From the NCBI GenBank assembly GCA_963580455.1, contig OY756962.1, positions 17,192,001 to 17,256,000 of the forward strand: DNA of 64,000 nt, read 5' to 3'. The stretch comes from Euonymus europaeus. Its lineage: Eukaryota > Streptophyta > Magnoliopsida > Celastrales > Celastraceae. The translations under genes were made by a program, and so were the position numbers. This document shows positions 22,146 to 34,721 of the stretch, piece after piece (position 1 is the stretch's first letter; each line of letters opens with the position of its first letter). Below the pieces are notes generated by a model. It worked only from the letters and a program-made list of their open reading frames with translations. It ran no database searches and had not been told where the DNA came from.

Positions 22146-24371
22146 CTAAGAGTCTAAGGCAGGAACTCCAGAGCCAGACTCCTCGGCAGTAGGCACATTG
22201 GCCGGAAGAGCTGGAGGTATCTCCTCGGTTTTCTCCGCAACTGGTTGGGGAACTTGGTTTAGTGCTTCCTGGCCAGCTCCCAAGTTCTCCTCTTCCACTA
22301 CTTCAACCTCTTCATCAGAGATCTCCTCCTCAAAGAAATCCATCTCGCCAAGCCCTCTCTTCCTCCTCTGCTCAGCCTTCCTGAAGGCTTGTAGGATCTC
22401 CTCCTTGGACTCCTCAAGATGATCCCTTCCCATGAGAGAAGGGCACAATGGAGTAAGGATGGAAGAGTCCAGACCAGCCTTGACGAGCAGCTTCCTGGAC
22501 TCCTTGACACCTCCTCGGAAGCCATAGAAGCCTTTCTCCCTAAGAGCAGCCTTAAAGTCCTCAGAATCCTTGAACTTCTGGATTGTCTGCTGCTCGGCGT
22601 CACCGAGGAGTCGCTGGTAGGTCTCCTCAGCATTCTTCAGTTTGCGTTCCAAGGAGACCACCCTCTCCTTCATCTATTTGCATTGCCGAGCAGCTTTCTC
22701 CATCTGAACCGAGAAGGACTGCTGCATCTCCTCCATCTCTGCCTTCTTCAGGTTGAGCTCATTCTTAGCTTTGGCAGCCCGCTCCACGGCAGCATCAGCC
22801 CTATCCCTTTGAACGGTTTCCTCATAAGCAAACCGAGCAATGCTGGAGGGAAGGGCAGAGAGGTGCACGGCAGTCTGTAATAAAATAAGAAGAGAGCGTT
22901 AGTCGGTAAAAGAAAAGGGGAAGAAGAAACCAAGCTCCTGAAAGAAGAAAGTACCTGCATGAAGAGCGAATTCATCTCGGTAAGATGCTCCATGGCAGTC
23001 AGAGAAGACACCCTGTCATAATCTGCAGGCGTGGGCAAGTGCTTCAGCATCTCGGTAGCCACTCTTGGGTTGACTACCCTGTCAGTCTTGCTGACATCCC
23101 ATTCTGGAGCATGCCGAGCAAAATCCTCCTCGGCAATGGGTCCCAGAGGAGGATCATTCACCTGCCGAGGAATCTGATAAGGACCTGACCGAGGAGTCCC
23201 TTGCTGAGGGGAATGAGCAATTCTTGTCACCGTAGTGACCGAGGTGGTAGCCCCAGTTAGGGCTATCTCAGACGCCATAGTCTCCCCTGTGGCCCCCACA
23301 CGAGGTCTCTTGGGGTCCTTACCCTTGCTGGCCTTCTTCCTCTTCTGTTGCCGAGGAGCAGGGGCAGCGTTCATCGCCATATACTCTAACAAGTCGGCCA
23401 TGTCTGCAAGGCATCACAACTAGTCAAAATATCTACCGATCAGTGATGGTAACATAAAATATCGAAGAAATAAAAGCAAGCAAACCTTGCCGAGATCCGT
23501 AACAGAAATTAGAAACCGAGAAGTCCTGTGGATTGAACTTCATGTCGGTCTCGGCCCCAACAACGAGGAGTTCCTTCCAGGATTCAAATAACTTTAACTC
23601 CTCACCCTTCAACTGGGGAGGACGGTTAAACTGATCGGTAAGAGGTACCGACCAGGTGGTACGGAAAGGGAGTTGCTCCACTTCAGGAAGAGGAACTCGG
23701 ACAAAAATGTAAGAATTTTTCCATCTCTTGATGGACTGGTTGTACAAAGGAATCTTAAGTCCTGGCTTGAGTTTTAAGTAGAAGAGGCCAGGAGAGTTCG
23801 TTAGATGACACAGAAGAGAAAGGTATTGAATGACCGAGGAGGAGATACCGAGATGGTATCTGTGAGAGAGACAAACAATGTTGGCTAGAAAGTGCCAAGA
23901 GTTCGGTGCCAGAATGGCAGGAGAGAGATTGAACCGACGAAGAAGGCTGGTTATGGCTGGTGGGAAAGGAATCCTAGCACCTGCTTGGAGTGACCGAAGT
24001 GAGATAGCAAACTCACCTCTCCTAGGACGAAATGGAGACTCACCCTCACCCACACGTCGGTATTGGAAGGGCAGACCACACTTGGCCACCACCTCGTCAA
24101 TGTAACTGTTAGATAGGTCACAGGAAAGGTAGGTCGGTTCATTGATGCTGTCGTCGGTACCTCCGCCCCTCTCATTAGGAGGAGGTAGGTCATGGGGGGC
24201 ATACTCTACAGAATACTCTACCGAGGAAAACTCTACAAAATTGCGTTTTGTTAAGGGAGGATTGGTTTGGGTGATAACTACCTCATCGATAGAGGTAGTT
24301 GCTCGGTCACTACCAGAGGTGGATGTTGAAAGGCCAGAAATAGAAGAAGTGCTAGAACTAGAAGAAGACAT
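22146..24371 (-). pseudogene. Antisense three-exon gene of element C, one in-frame stop
   Basis: Exon 1 is 24371-23486, exon 2 is 23403-22955 and exon 3 is 22874-22146. Introns of 82 and 80 bp have GT-AG ends, and the joined length (2064 nt, 688 codons) keeps frame. Exon 1 starts with a Ser/Thr-rich MSSSSSS head, then a conserved-looking region (CGLPFQYRRVGEGESPFRPR, LAPNSWHFLANIVCLSHRY, LFESWKELL) resembling the 'putative gypsy-type transposon' domain (Transposase_28-like) seen in plant Tat elements. Exon 2 has a basic KRKKASKGKDPKRPR tract (about residues 316-330), maybe a nuclear signal. Exon 3 is coiled-coil-like, with an acidic tail. A TAG at 22676-22674 (codon 512) is the only break. 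Function unknown. Confidence 0.75.
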
Positions 24372-24499
24372 GGCTTACCTAGAAGATTGCTCGGTATGTC
24401 AAGATTGGAGGGTTGACTCTTTATCTTGCTCGGTATGTAGTACTGCTCGGTAAAAGCTCTCAAATTTCAGAAGAAGTATGGAATGACTCGTTCCCAGGT

Positions 24500-24509
24500 C
24501 CTTTTATAG
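24500..24509 (-). promoter_or_regulatory. TATA box of the antisense gene
   Basis: CTATAAAAGG on the minus strand, about 130 bp before the ATG at 24371 and outside the 3' LTR (from 24681). It suggests the antisense gene has its own promoter. Confidence 0.6.
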
Positions 24510-24662
24510 CAAAAGACCAATCTCAGATCAACGGCCAGCAATAGATGGCCAATGAACCGGTCAGGCATGGACCATTGATCTAAGGGTCTGAGCTGTCATC
24601 TCCTCATTAATGGAATGGCATAATAACTCCTCTCATCGATCTGCGCAGAACGACGCCTCGAT

Positions 24663-24680
24663 AAGGGAGTTGGGGGGAAC
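24663..24680 (+). other. Polypurine tract of element C
   Basis: AAGGGAGTTGGGGGGAAC lies directly before the LTR start TGATATTACA. Confidence 0.75.
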
Positions 24681-25201
24681 TGATATTACAAAAATACCCC
24701 CACCAATGGTGCTCCGCCACGTCATATGTGGACCAAAAGCTTTTTATGCCTACCAGGCAGTCACCTCGGTAAGAGTGTCACCTGCTGGACCTACCAAGGT
24801 GAAAAACAGCTGGATATGGTCCACAGTCATAATTTGAAGACCCACTTCAACAGTGGTCCTCGGCCCTATATAAGGCTCAGCAAGTCAGGTATTATAGGGG
24901 GGAATCACAATCTAAACTTTAACTAAGAGAGAGCTCTAGTCCGAGGAGCGAATACCTACTGACTTGAGCGTCGGAGTGCCAACGCCAGAGGACTACCTTT
25001 GGTGCGGCCTTAGCTCACCTTTGTTTGTTGTGCTCAGATCCCAGACTGCTTAGCTGATCAACCTGGACTGCCCTACCTGCCTGATCGGCTACCTAGCTGG
25101 TCAACCAAGACTGCCTTGCTCGGCTGATTGGCTTCCTAGAAGGATCTTCGTCTGTGCATTACTGCAGGTCTGACCCACTGAACGTCTTCTCGGTAGTGAC
25201 A
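24681..25201 (+). repeat. 3' LTR of element C
   Basis: It starts TGATATTACAAAAATACCCC, an LTR beginning I associate with plant Tat elements. A TATA box CTATATAAGG is at 24866-24875. The end is placed at GTAGTGACA, about 25201, because the next bases lead into a second LTR with its own TATA box. No second LTR copy of C is present to confirm the end. Confidence 0.65.
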
Positions 25202-25529
25202 CCTTTTTGACGTCATCACTATTAATGGAAAGTGCCTCCACTATAAAAAGGGCATTACCCCATAGGTGAAAGGGATCACTTATTTTTCACTCATATACTA
25301 TTGATTCTCAAAAGCACCGAGCAGTGTTCTTCGGAGAGTTATCTGTGCTGGTATCTGACTTAAGCATTAGAGTGCCAATGCCAGGGAACCCTCTCTGGCC
25401 GGCATCTAGCTTACGTTTGCTCATCCACGTAGCTCATCACCCGGACAAAAAGACCATTAGACCAAGGAAGACTTGTTTTGGCCTTATACTGATGCGTATT
25501 CGTAACCCTCCAGGTTTCAAACGTCGTCA
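25202..25529 (+). repeat. Partial 5' LTR of element D
   Basis: Covers the end of U3 (TATA at 25241), R and U5 and ends near GTCGTCA, just before the primer-site region. The left edge touches C's 3' LTR and has no TG start. Confidence 0.6.
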
Positions 25530-25532
25530 TAT

Positions 25533-25550
25533 TCGCGTCGTCTGTAGGAA
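25533..25550 (+). other. Primer-binding region of element D
   Basis: TCGCGTCGTCTGTAGGAA resembles TGGCGCCGTCTGTGGGAA, the site common behind Tat-type LTRs, with three differences, all fitting C to T or G to A except one. Confidence 0.6.
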
Positions 25551-25580
25551 ACTTTGATCTTTTTCCATAAAAAACAAATC

Positions 25581-26855
25581 ATGGTCCGTACTAGAGCTCC
25601 GAGAGGAGAAGAGCGACAGGTGGATCCACAAATTGCAGGTGGCAGTGTTAATACCAAGCTACATTCTAAGTCACTGGTGAAGGATCAGATCGCCTAGTTG
25701 TTGCAACAGATGAATGTCTTTGCACAAAGGTTAGAAATGATCCAAAAACAAGCGCACAGACGCCAACCTATTCAACACGAGAATATTTCTCATAAGATGA
25801 TAAATGAACATTCTCACACTAGAGAGTCATGAAATCACAACCTACCAAGAACCTCGGTGACTACTGCTTGGCAAACTCACCCGACTCATACCTACGAGAA
25901 GGATAGCAAGTTCATCAAAGGTGTGGTAGACCGACAAATAACTACTCTGCAAGAACGGGTCTTTTCTGGATACAATAAACTTGGACAAGAACTTAACACC
26001 ACTGGCACCCGTGATTCAAAGTGCTCGGGTACTGACGAGTTCCAAGGTCACCATTGTGGAAAAATATAATGGGATGGGAGATCCTCTTGACCATGTCATC
26101 AGTTTTCAAACCATGATGGAGTTTCAACGAGCGTTTCAGGAAGCTTGTTGTAAGATCTTCTCGGTCTCTCTTGTAGGCATAGCTCGGCAATGGTTCAGAG
26201 CCCTCCCACAGGGTAGTATCCATAGGTTCGACGACCTCACCAATAGGTTCGTTGCACACTTTGCAAGTTCAAGGCCAGACAATAAGACCAATGCAACATT
26301 GGTGACCATCCGACAAAAGACTCATGAAAGTTTAAGAGAATTTGTGACCAGATTCAACAGTGACTATTTGGAGATACCCTACCTCCAACCAATTATAGCT
26401 ATAAAAACCTTCAACACTAGAGTTCGGCATGCAACGCTGAAGCACTCCTTCTAAAAAACACACCGGAAGAGCATTCCTGAATTACTCTCAAGAGTTGAAA
26501 AGTATATTATCGTAGATGAAATCATGGCAGAACCACAAATGACCGAGCAATCCCTTGATAGGGCAACTCCCAGGAAGTGGAACGATTTTGGTCGGTTGAA
26601 CAATGAAAGAAAGACTACCAAGGGGGAAAGTCATCCACCCGAAGATGAGCTAGCCAAACGATACGATACAACTCCTATACCCCTCTCAATACCTCTTTGA
26701 AAAGAGTACTGAATGAGATACAAGATCATGACATCGTTAAGTGGCCACCGAAGATGAAGTTAACTCCTAGTAGGAAGGAAAGTGATAAGTATTGCAAATT
26801 CCATCGGGGTCCCGGTCATGACGCTGATGAGTTCCGTCATCTAAAAAACAAGAGT
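25581..26855 (+). pseudogene. gag: Element D gag, truncated
   Basis: ATG at 25581 reads MVRTRAPRGEERQ. A TAG at 25695 fits CAG to TAG, and more breaks follow. The capsid domain is seen at about 25981-26454 in another frame (YNGMGDPLDHVISFQTMMEF, GIARQWFRALPQGSI, LREFVTRFNSDYLEIP). The zinc motif near 26793 reads YCKFHRGPGHDADEF, with the last Cys lost. The sequence then stops and satellite begins. C and D gag are clearly different at base level. Confidence 0.75.
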
Positions 26856-26861
26856 AGAATG

Positions 26862-29800
26862 TTATTTTATTTCAAATTTGACGAGAGTAGGCTCGGTAGA
26901 TTGTTTCATTACCAAAAGACTAACATTCGTTCCAAAATGGACACCTATGGAGAGAGTTGATCAATTCCGAACCCTCAAAGTTGATCGGTGCACACTTTTA
27001 TTTTTATTTTATAGTTTTACGAGAATAGGCTTGTTAGATTGTTTCGTTGTCAAACGATGAACTTTCATTCCAAATTAGACAAAACCTTTAAAAAAACATC
27101 CATGGAGAGAGTTGAGCAATCTCAAACCCTCAAAGTTTATCGTTGCACACTTTTAATTATTATTTTTATTCTAATTTGAGAAGAATAGGCTTCCTAGATT
27201 GTTTCGCTGCCCAAAGATGAACTTTCATTCCGAATTAGAAAAAACCTTTTAAAAGATCCTACATGGAGAGAGTTGAGCAATTCCGAATCATCAAAGTTGA
27301 TCAGTGACTACTTTTTATTATTATTTTATGTCTAATTTTATGAGAATAGGCTCCGTAGAATGTTTCATTATCAAAATGATAAACTTTCATTCAACATTGG
27401 AGAGAACCTTTAAATGATGCTCCATGGTGAGAGTTGAGCAATTCCAAACCCTCAAAATTGATCGGTGCACACTTTTTATTGTTATTTTATGTCTTCTTTT
27501 ATGAGAATAGGCTCTCCATATTGTTTCCTTGCTAAAAGACAGACTTTCATTCCAAATTAGATAAAACCTTTAAAAGAACTTTCATGGAAAGAGTTCAACA
27601 ATTCTGAACCGTCAAAGTTGATCGGTTTACAGTTTTTATTGTTATTTTATGTGTAATTTTAAGAAAATAGGCTACCTGATTATTTCATTCCCCAGAAATG
27701 AACTTTCATTCCAATTAGACAAAACATCTAAAAGATTCTCCATGGAGAGAGTTGAGCAATTTTGAACCTTCAAAGTTGATCGGTGCACACTTTTTTATTG
27801 TTATTTTATATTTAATTTTACGAGTATCGGCTTAATAGATTGTTTCATTGCCAAGTACAAACTTTCATTCCAAATTAAACAAAATCTTTAAAAAATTCTC
27901 CATAGAGAGAGTTGACCAATTCCGAAATGTTGAACTTGATTGGTTCACACTTTTAAACGTTATTTTAGGTCTAATTTTGTGAAAATAGACTCCATAGAAT
28001 GTTTCATTGACAAAAGACAAACTTTCATTTCAAATTAGACAAAACCTTTAAAAGATCATCCATGGAGATAGTTGAATAATTTTGAACTGCCAAACTTGAT
28101 CGGTGCACGTTTTTTATTGTTATTTTTTGTCTTATTTTTATGACAATAAGCTCCTTAGATTGTTTCCTTGCCGAAAGATGAATTTTCATTCAAAAGTAGA
28201 CAAGATCTTTAAAAGAACATTCATGGAGAGAGTTGAGCAATTCCAAACCATCAAAGTTAATCAGTGTACACTTGTTATTATTATTTTATGAGGAATTTTA
28301 TAAGAATAGGCCCTTTAGATTATTATCTTGCCCATAACGAACTTTCATTCCAATTAAACAAAACCTTTAGAAGATCCACCATATAGAGAGTTGAGAAATT
28401 TTGAGCCTTCAAAGTTGATTCGTGCACACTTTTAAACATTACTTTAGGTCTAATTTTATGAGTAATTCCATAGATTGTTTCATTGTCAAAAGACCAATTT
28501 TCATTCCAAATTACACAAAATCTTTAAAAGATCCTCCTTGGAGAGAGTTGAGCAATTCCGAACACTCAAAGTTAATTGGTACATACTTTTTATTATTATT
28601 TTATCTCTACTTTTACGAGAAGAAGCTCCTTAGATTGTCTCATTGCCAAAGGAAAACATTCATTCCAAATTAGTCAAAACCCTTAAAAGAGCCTCCATGG
28701 AGAGAGTTGAGCAATTCCAAACCCTCAAAGTTGATCGGTGCACACTTTTTATTAATATCTTATGTCTTATTTTATGAAAATAAGCTCCTTAGATTGTTTC
28801 CTTGCCGAAAGATAAACTTTTATTTAAAATTAGACAAAACCTTTGAAAGAACTTCCATGGAGAGAGTTGAGTGATTTGAAACCCTCAAAGTTGATCGGTG
28901 GGCACTTTTTATTATTATTAGAATTCTAATATCATGAGAATAGGCTCCCTAAATTGTTTCGTTGCCGAAAGATGAATTTTCATTCCATATTGGACAAAAC
29001 CCCGCAGAATGTTTCATTAGCAAAAGACAAACTTGCATTTCAAATTAGACAAAATCTTTAGAAGATCCTCCATGAAGAGAGTTGAGCAATTCTGAACCGC
29101 CAAAGTTGATCGGATGTATACTTTTTATTGTTATTTTATGTCTAATGTTACGAGAATAGGTGCGTTAGATTGTTTTGTTGCCAAAATATGAACTTTTATT
29201 CTAAATTAGACAAACACTTAGAAAGACCTCCATGAAGAGAGTTGAGCAATTCCGAACCCTTAAAGTTAATCGATGCAAACCTTTTATTGTTATTTTATGT
29301 CTTATTTTACGAGAATAAGCTCCTTATATTGTTTTCTTGTCGAAAGACGATTTTTCATTCAAAATTAGACAAAACCTTTAAAAGAACTTCTATAAAGAGA
29401 ATTGAACAATTTCGAACCATCAAAGTTAATCGGTGTACACTTTTTAATATTATTTTATGCGTAATTTCACAAGATTAGGCTACTTAGATTGTTTCGTTGC
29501 CCATAGAGAACTTTCATTCCAATCAGACAAAACTTTTAAAAGATCCTCCATATAGAGAGTTGAGCAATTCCAAACCCTCAAAGTTGATCGGTGCAGACTT
29601 TATATTGTTATTTTGTGTCTAATTTTATGAGTATTGATTCCGTAGATTGTTTCAATGTCAAAAGACCAATTTTCATTCCAAATTAGACAAAATCTTTAAA
29701 AGATCCTCCAAGGAGAGAGTTGAGAAATTCCGAAACCTCAAAATTAATTGGTGCACACTCTTTATTGTTATTTTATGTCTAATTTTGTGAGTATTTGCTC

Positions 29801-32800
29801 CATAGACTGTTTTCTTGACAAAGGAAAAACTTTCATTGCAAATTGGACAAAATCTTTAAAAAATCCTCCACGGACATAGTTGAGCAATTTCGAAATGTTA
29901 AGCTTGATCGGTGCACACATTTAAACGTTATTGTAGGTCTAATTTTATGAGTATTGATTCCATATATTGTTTCACTGCCAAAATACCAATTTTCATTCCA
30001 AATTAGAAAAAACTTTTAAAAGATCCTCCATGAAGTGTTGGGCAATTCCGAACCCTCAAAGTTAGTTGATGCACACTTGTTATTGTTATTTTATGTCTAA
30101 TTTTACTAAAATAAGCTTCTTAGATTGTCTCGTTGCCAAACAAAAACTTTAATTTCAAATTAGACGAAATCCTTAAAAAAAACCTCCATAGAGAGATTTG
30201 AGAATTTCAACCCGTCAAAGTTGATCTGTGCACACTTTTTATTATTATTAGAACTCTAATATTATGAGAATAGGTTCCCTAGATTGTTTTTTTGCCGGAA
30301 GACAAAATTTTCATTCCAAATTAGACAAAACTTTTAAAAGATCCTCCATGGAGAGAGTTGAGCAATTCCGAACCATCAAAGTTGATCGATTTTTACTTTC
30401 TATAGTTTTATATGTCTAATTTTACGAGAGTAGGTTTCTTAGATTGTTTCACTGCGAAAACATGAATTTACATTATAAATTGGACAAAACATTTAAAAGA
30501 ACCTTTATAAAGAGAGCTGAGTAATTTCAAACCGTCAAAGTTGATCAGTGCACACTTTTTATTATTATTAGAATTCCAGTATTATGAGAATACGCTGCCA
30601 AATTTTTTCGTTGCTGAAACACAAATTTTTATTCCAAATTAGACAAAATCTTTAAAAGATCCTCCATGATGAGAGTTGAGCAATTAGAAACCATCAAAGT
30701 TGAACAATTTTTACATTTTATTGTTTTTTATGTGGATTCGTAGAATATTTCAATCCGAAAAGATGAATTTTCATTTCAAATTATACAAAATCTTTAAAAG
30801 ATCCCCAATGGAGAGACTTGAGCAATTCTACACCATAAAAATTGATCGGTGCACACTTTTTATTCTTATTTTATGTCTTGTTTTACTAGAATAAGCATTT
30901 GAGATTGTTTCATTGCCAAAAGACAAGCTTTCATTCGAAATTAGAAAAAACTTTTAAAAAAACCTCTATGGAGAGAGTTGAGCAATTTCGAACCTTCAAT
31001 ATTGATCGGTGTACAATTTTATTGTTACTTTATCTCTAATTTTATAAAAATAGGCTCAGTAGAATGTTTCGTTAGCAAAAGATGAACTTGCATTTCAAAT
31101 TAGATAAAATCTTTAGAAGATCCTTTGTGAAGAGCGTTGAAGAATTCTGAATCGCCAAAGTTGATCAGTGTATATTTTTCATTCTTATTTTATGTCTAAT
31201 TTTATGCGAATGGTCGCAATAGATTGTTTTGTTGTCAAAAGATGAACTTTTATTCTAAATTAGACAAACATTTAAAAGAACCTCCATGGAGAGAGTTGAG
31301 CAATTCTAAACCCTCAAAGTTGATCAGTGCACATTTTTTATTATTATTTTATGTCTTATTTTATGAGAATAATCTCATTAGATTGTTTCCTTGCTAAAAG
31401 ACAAACTTTCATTCAAAATTAGGCAAAACCTTTAAAAGAACTTTCATGGAGAGAGTTCAGCAATTTTAAACCGTCAAAGTTGAGCGGTGCACACTTATTA
31501 TTATTATTATTAGAATTATAATATTATGAGAATAGGCTCCCTAGATTGTTTCGTTGCCGAAGGACAGATTTTATTTTCAAATTAGACAAAACCTTTGAAA
31601 TTCCTACATGGAGAGAGTTGAGCAATTCAAAACCATCAAAGTTGAACGGTTTTTACTTTTTATTGTTTTTTATGTCAAATTTTACAAGAATGGGATTCGT
31701 AAAATATTTCATTCCCAAAAGATGAACTTTCATTCCAAATTAGATAAAACCTTTAAAAGGTCTCTCATGGAGAGAGTTGAGTAATTTTGAACCTTCAGAA
31801 TTGATCGGTGCACAATTTTTATTCTTATTTTATGTGTAGTTTTACGATAATAAGCATGTTATTAGATTGTTTCATTCTCAAAAGATGAACTTTCATTCGA
31901 AATTAGAAAAAACCTTGAAAGGAACCTCCGTGGAGAGAGTTGAGCAATTTCAAACCTTCAAAGTTAATCGGTGTAAAATTTTATTGTTATTTATATATAA
32001 TTTTACAAAAATAGGCTCCGTAGAATGTCCGTTGCCAAAAGACGAACTTTCATTTCAAATTATACAAAACCTTTAGAAGATTCTCTATTGAGAGAGTTGA
32101 GCAATGTCGAACCGTCAAAGTCGATCGGCTTATACTTTTTACTGTTATTTTATGTCTTAATTTTACGAGTATAGGCTCCGTAGATTTTTTCAAAGCTGAA
32201 AAATGAACTTTCATTCCGAATTAGAGAAAACATTTAAAAAAAATCATCGATTGAGAGAGTTGAGCAATTTTCAACACTTAAACTTGATCAGTGCATACTT
32301 TTTAACAATATTTTATGTCCAATTTTATGAGTATTGCTTCCATAGATTATTTTTTTGTTAAATGACAAACTTTCGTTGCAAATTTGACAAAATCTTTAAA
32401 AGATCCACTACGAAGAGAGTTGTGCAATTCAGACCATCAAACTTGACTAGCTTTTTATTGTTGTTTTTTGCCTAATTTTACAAGAATAGGCTCCGTAGAT
32501 TGTTTCATTGCCAAAAGACAAACCTTCATTCAAAATTAGACAACCTTTAAAAAATCCTACATGGAGAGAGTTGAGCAGTTCCGAACCCTCAAAGTTTATC
32601 GATGCATACTTTTTATTTTTATTTTATGTCTTATTTAATGAGAATTAGCTCCTTAGACTGTTTTGTTGCAAAAAGATTAACTTTCATTCCAAATTAGAGA
32701 AAACCCTTAAAATAACCTCCATGGAGAGAGTCGAGTAATTTCGAACACTCAAAGTTGATCGGTGGACACCTTTCATTTTCATTTTAATTACAATTTGACA

Positions 32801-34721
32801 AGAATAGGTTTTCTAGATTGTTTCATTGCCAAAAGACAAGTTTTCATTTCAAATTAGAAAAAACCTTAAAAAGATCTCCCATGAAGAGAGTTGAGAAATT
32901 TTGAACCCTCAAAGTTGATCGGTGTACGCTTTTTATTGTTATTTTATGTCTAATTTTATGAGAATAAGTGTCTTAGATTATTTCATTACCAAAAGATAAA
33001 CTTTCATTAGAAATTAAACAAAACCTTTAAAAGCACTTCCATGGAGATAGTTGAGCAATTTCAAACCGTCAAAATTGATCGGTGTACAATTTTATGGTTA
33101 TTTTATCTCTAATTTAACTAAAATATGCTCCATATAATGTTTCATTGCAGAAAGATGTACTTTCATTCCAATTAGAAAAAACTTTTAAAATATCCCCCAT
33201 GGAAAGAGTTGAGCAAATCTGAACTGTCAAAGTTGATCGGTGCACACTTTTTATTGTTATTTTTCGTCTAATTTTGTGAGAATAGGCTCCTTAGATTGTT
33301 TCATTGCCAAAATACTAACTTTTATTATAAATTTGATAAAAACTCTAAAAGCAACTCCATGGAGAGAATTGATTAATTCCGAACCGTCATAGTTGATTTG
33401 TGCACAGTTATTATTTTTATTTATGTTTAATTTTATGAGAATAGACTCCTTAGATTTTTTCACTGCCAAATGATAAACTGTTATTCTAAATTTGGCAAAA
33501 CCTTTAAAAGAACCTCTATGGAGAGAGTTGAGCAGTTTCGAACCCTCAAAGTTGATCAGTGCACACTTTTTATTATTATTGTATGTCTCATTTTATGCAA
33601 ATAGACTCCTTAGACTATTTCTTTGACAAAAGAGGAACCTTCATTCCGAATTAGAGAAAACTTTTGAAAGGACCTCCATGGAGAGATTCAAGCGATTCCG
33701 AACACTCAAAGTTGATAGGTGCACACTTTTGATTATCATTCTAATTCTAATTTGACGATAAGTGTTTTCCTAGACTATTTTGGTCCCAAAAGACAAATGC
33801 TTATTCCAAATTAGACAAAACCTTTAAAAGCTTCCTCATGGAGAAAGTTGAGTAATTCTAAATCCTTACAGTTGATCAGTGCACTTTTTTAATGTTATTT
33901 TATGTCTAGTTTTATGAGAATAAGCGTCTTAGATTGTCTCGTCGCCAAAAGATGAACTTTCATTCGAAATTAGACAAAACCTTTAAAAAAACCTCCATGG
34001 AGAGAGTTAAAGAATTTTGAATCGTCAAAATTGATCGGTGTACAATTTTATTGTTATTTTTCTCTAATTTTACTAGAATAAGCTCCTTAGATTGTTTCAT
34101 TGCCAAAAGACAAACTTTCATTCAAAATTATATAAAACCTTTAAAAGATCCTTCATGTAGAGAGTTGAGGAATTCCGAACGCTCAAAGTTAATTGGTGCA
34201 CACTTTTTCTTGTTATTTTTATGTATAATTTTACAAGAATAGGCTCCTTAGATTATTTCATTGCTAAATGATGATTTTGTATTCTAAATTTGACAAAACC
34301 TTTAACAGAACCTCCATGGACAGAGTTGAGCAATTCTGAACCGTCAAAGTTCATCGGTGCAAATGTTTTATTGTTATTTTTTATATAATTTTATAAAAAT
34401 AGGCTTCATAGATTGTTTTGTTGCCGACCGATGAATTTTCATTCCAAATTACACAACCTGTAAAAGATCTTCCATGGAGAGAGTTGAGCAATTTCGAACC
34501 CTCAAAGTTGATCAGTGCAAAACTTTTTATTATTATTTATGTCTTATTTTATGAGAATAAGCTCCTTAGACTATTTCATTCAGAAAATATGAACATTCAT
34601 TCCAAATTAGAGAAAAACTTTAAAAGGACCTCCATGCAGAGATTCGAGTAATTTCGAACCATCAAAGTTCATCGGTGCATACTTTTTATTATTATTAGAA
34701 TTCTAATATCATGATAATAGG
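26862..34721. repeat. Satellite block 2, ~49 monomers
   Basis: The longest uninterrupted array. The CATGGAGAGAGTTGAGCAAT anchor recurs near 27101, 27262, 27422, 27582, 27741, 27901, 28061 and 28222, so the period is 159-161 bp. Monomers are diverged from each other by eye. A variant with ATTATTATTAGAATTCTAATAT before the ATGAGAATAGG box recurs near 28911, 30241, 30561, 31500 and 34690. One monomer is shortened near 28999 (ACAAAACC joined to CCGCAGAATG). I see no gene. Confidence 0.92.

Larger units (their letters stand above)
16146..25201 (+). mobile_element. Element C: Tat/Retand-like Ty3-gypsy element lacking its 5' end
   Basis: Order: gag, protease, reverse transcriptase (YVDD), RNase H, a second archaeal-type RNase H, integrase, a repeat-bearing 3' spacer, an antisense spliced gene, polypurine tract and 3' LTR. 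The dual RNase H, lack of a chromodomain and antisense gene before the 3' LTR are hallmarks of the Tat lineage (family knowledge). The 5' LTR, primer site and gag start are missing. The left edge is a blunt join to B's RNase H. The right edge at about 25201 is set by a CA end and is less sure. Confidence 0.85.
25202..26861 (+). mobile_element. Element D: 5' part of another Tat-like element
   Basis: A partial LTR with TATA box CTATAAAAAG (25241-25250), a Tat-type primer-site region (25533-25550) and a gag that ends after the zinc motif, where satellite DNA starts (about 26862). The first part of the LTR, all of pol and the 3' LTR are missing. The leader motif GAGTGCCAATGCCAG is shared with C's LTR (GAGTGCCAACGCCAG), so the two are related but different families. 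Confidence 0.7.

Noticed and set aside
22748..23401. 217-codon minus-strand frame as a separate protein
   Set aside because: Its last part reads through intron 2 (GT at 22954). Splicing to 22874 restores the long frame, so it is exon 2 plus intron.
22146..24371. Antisense gene as a captured host gene
   Set aside because: Its place between pol and the polypurine tract and its likeness to known Tat antisense proteins fit an element gene better. A host origin further back cannot be excluded.
26862..34721. Regular repeats as a CRISPR array
   Set aside because: The whole unit repeats with no unique spacers, and the sequence is plant satellite DNA.
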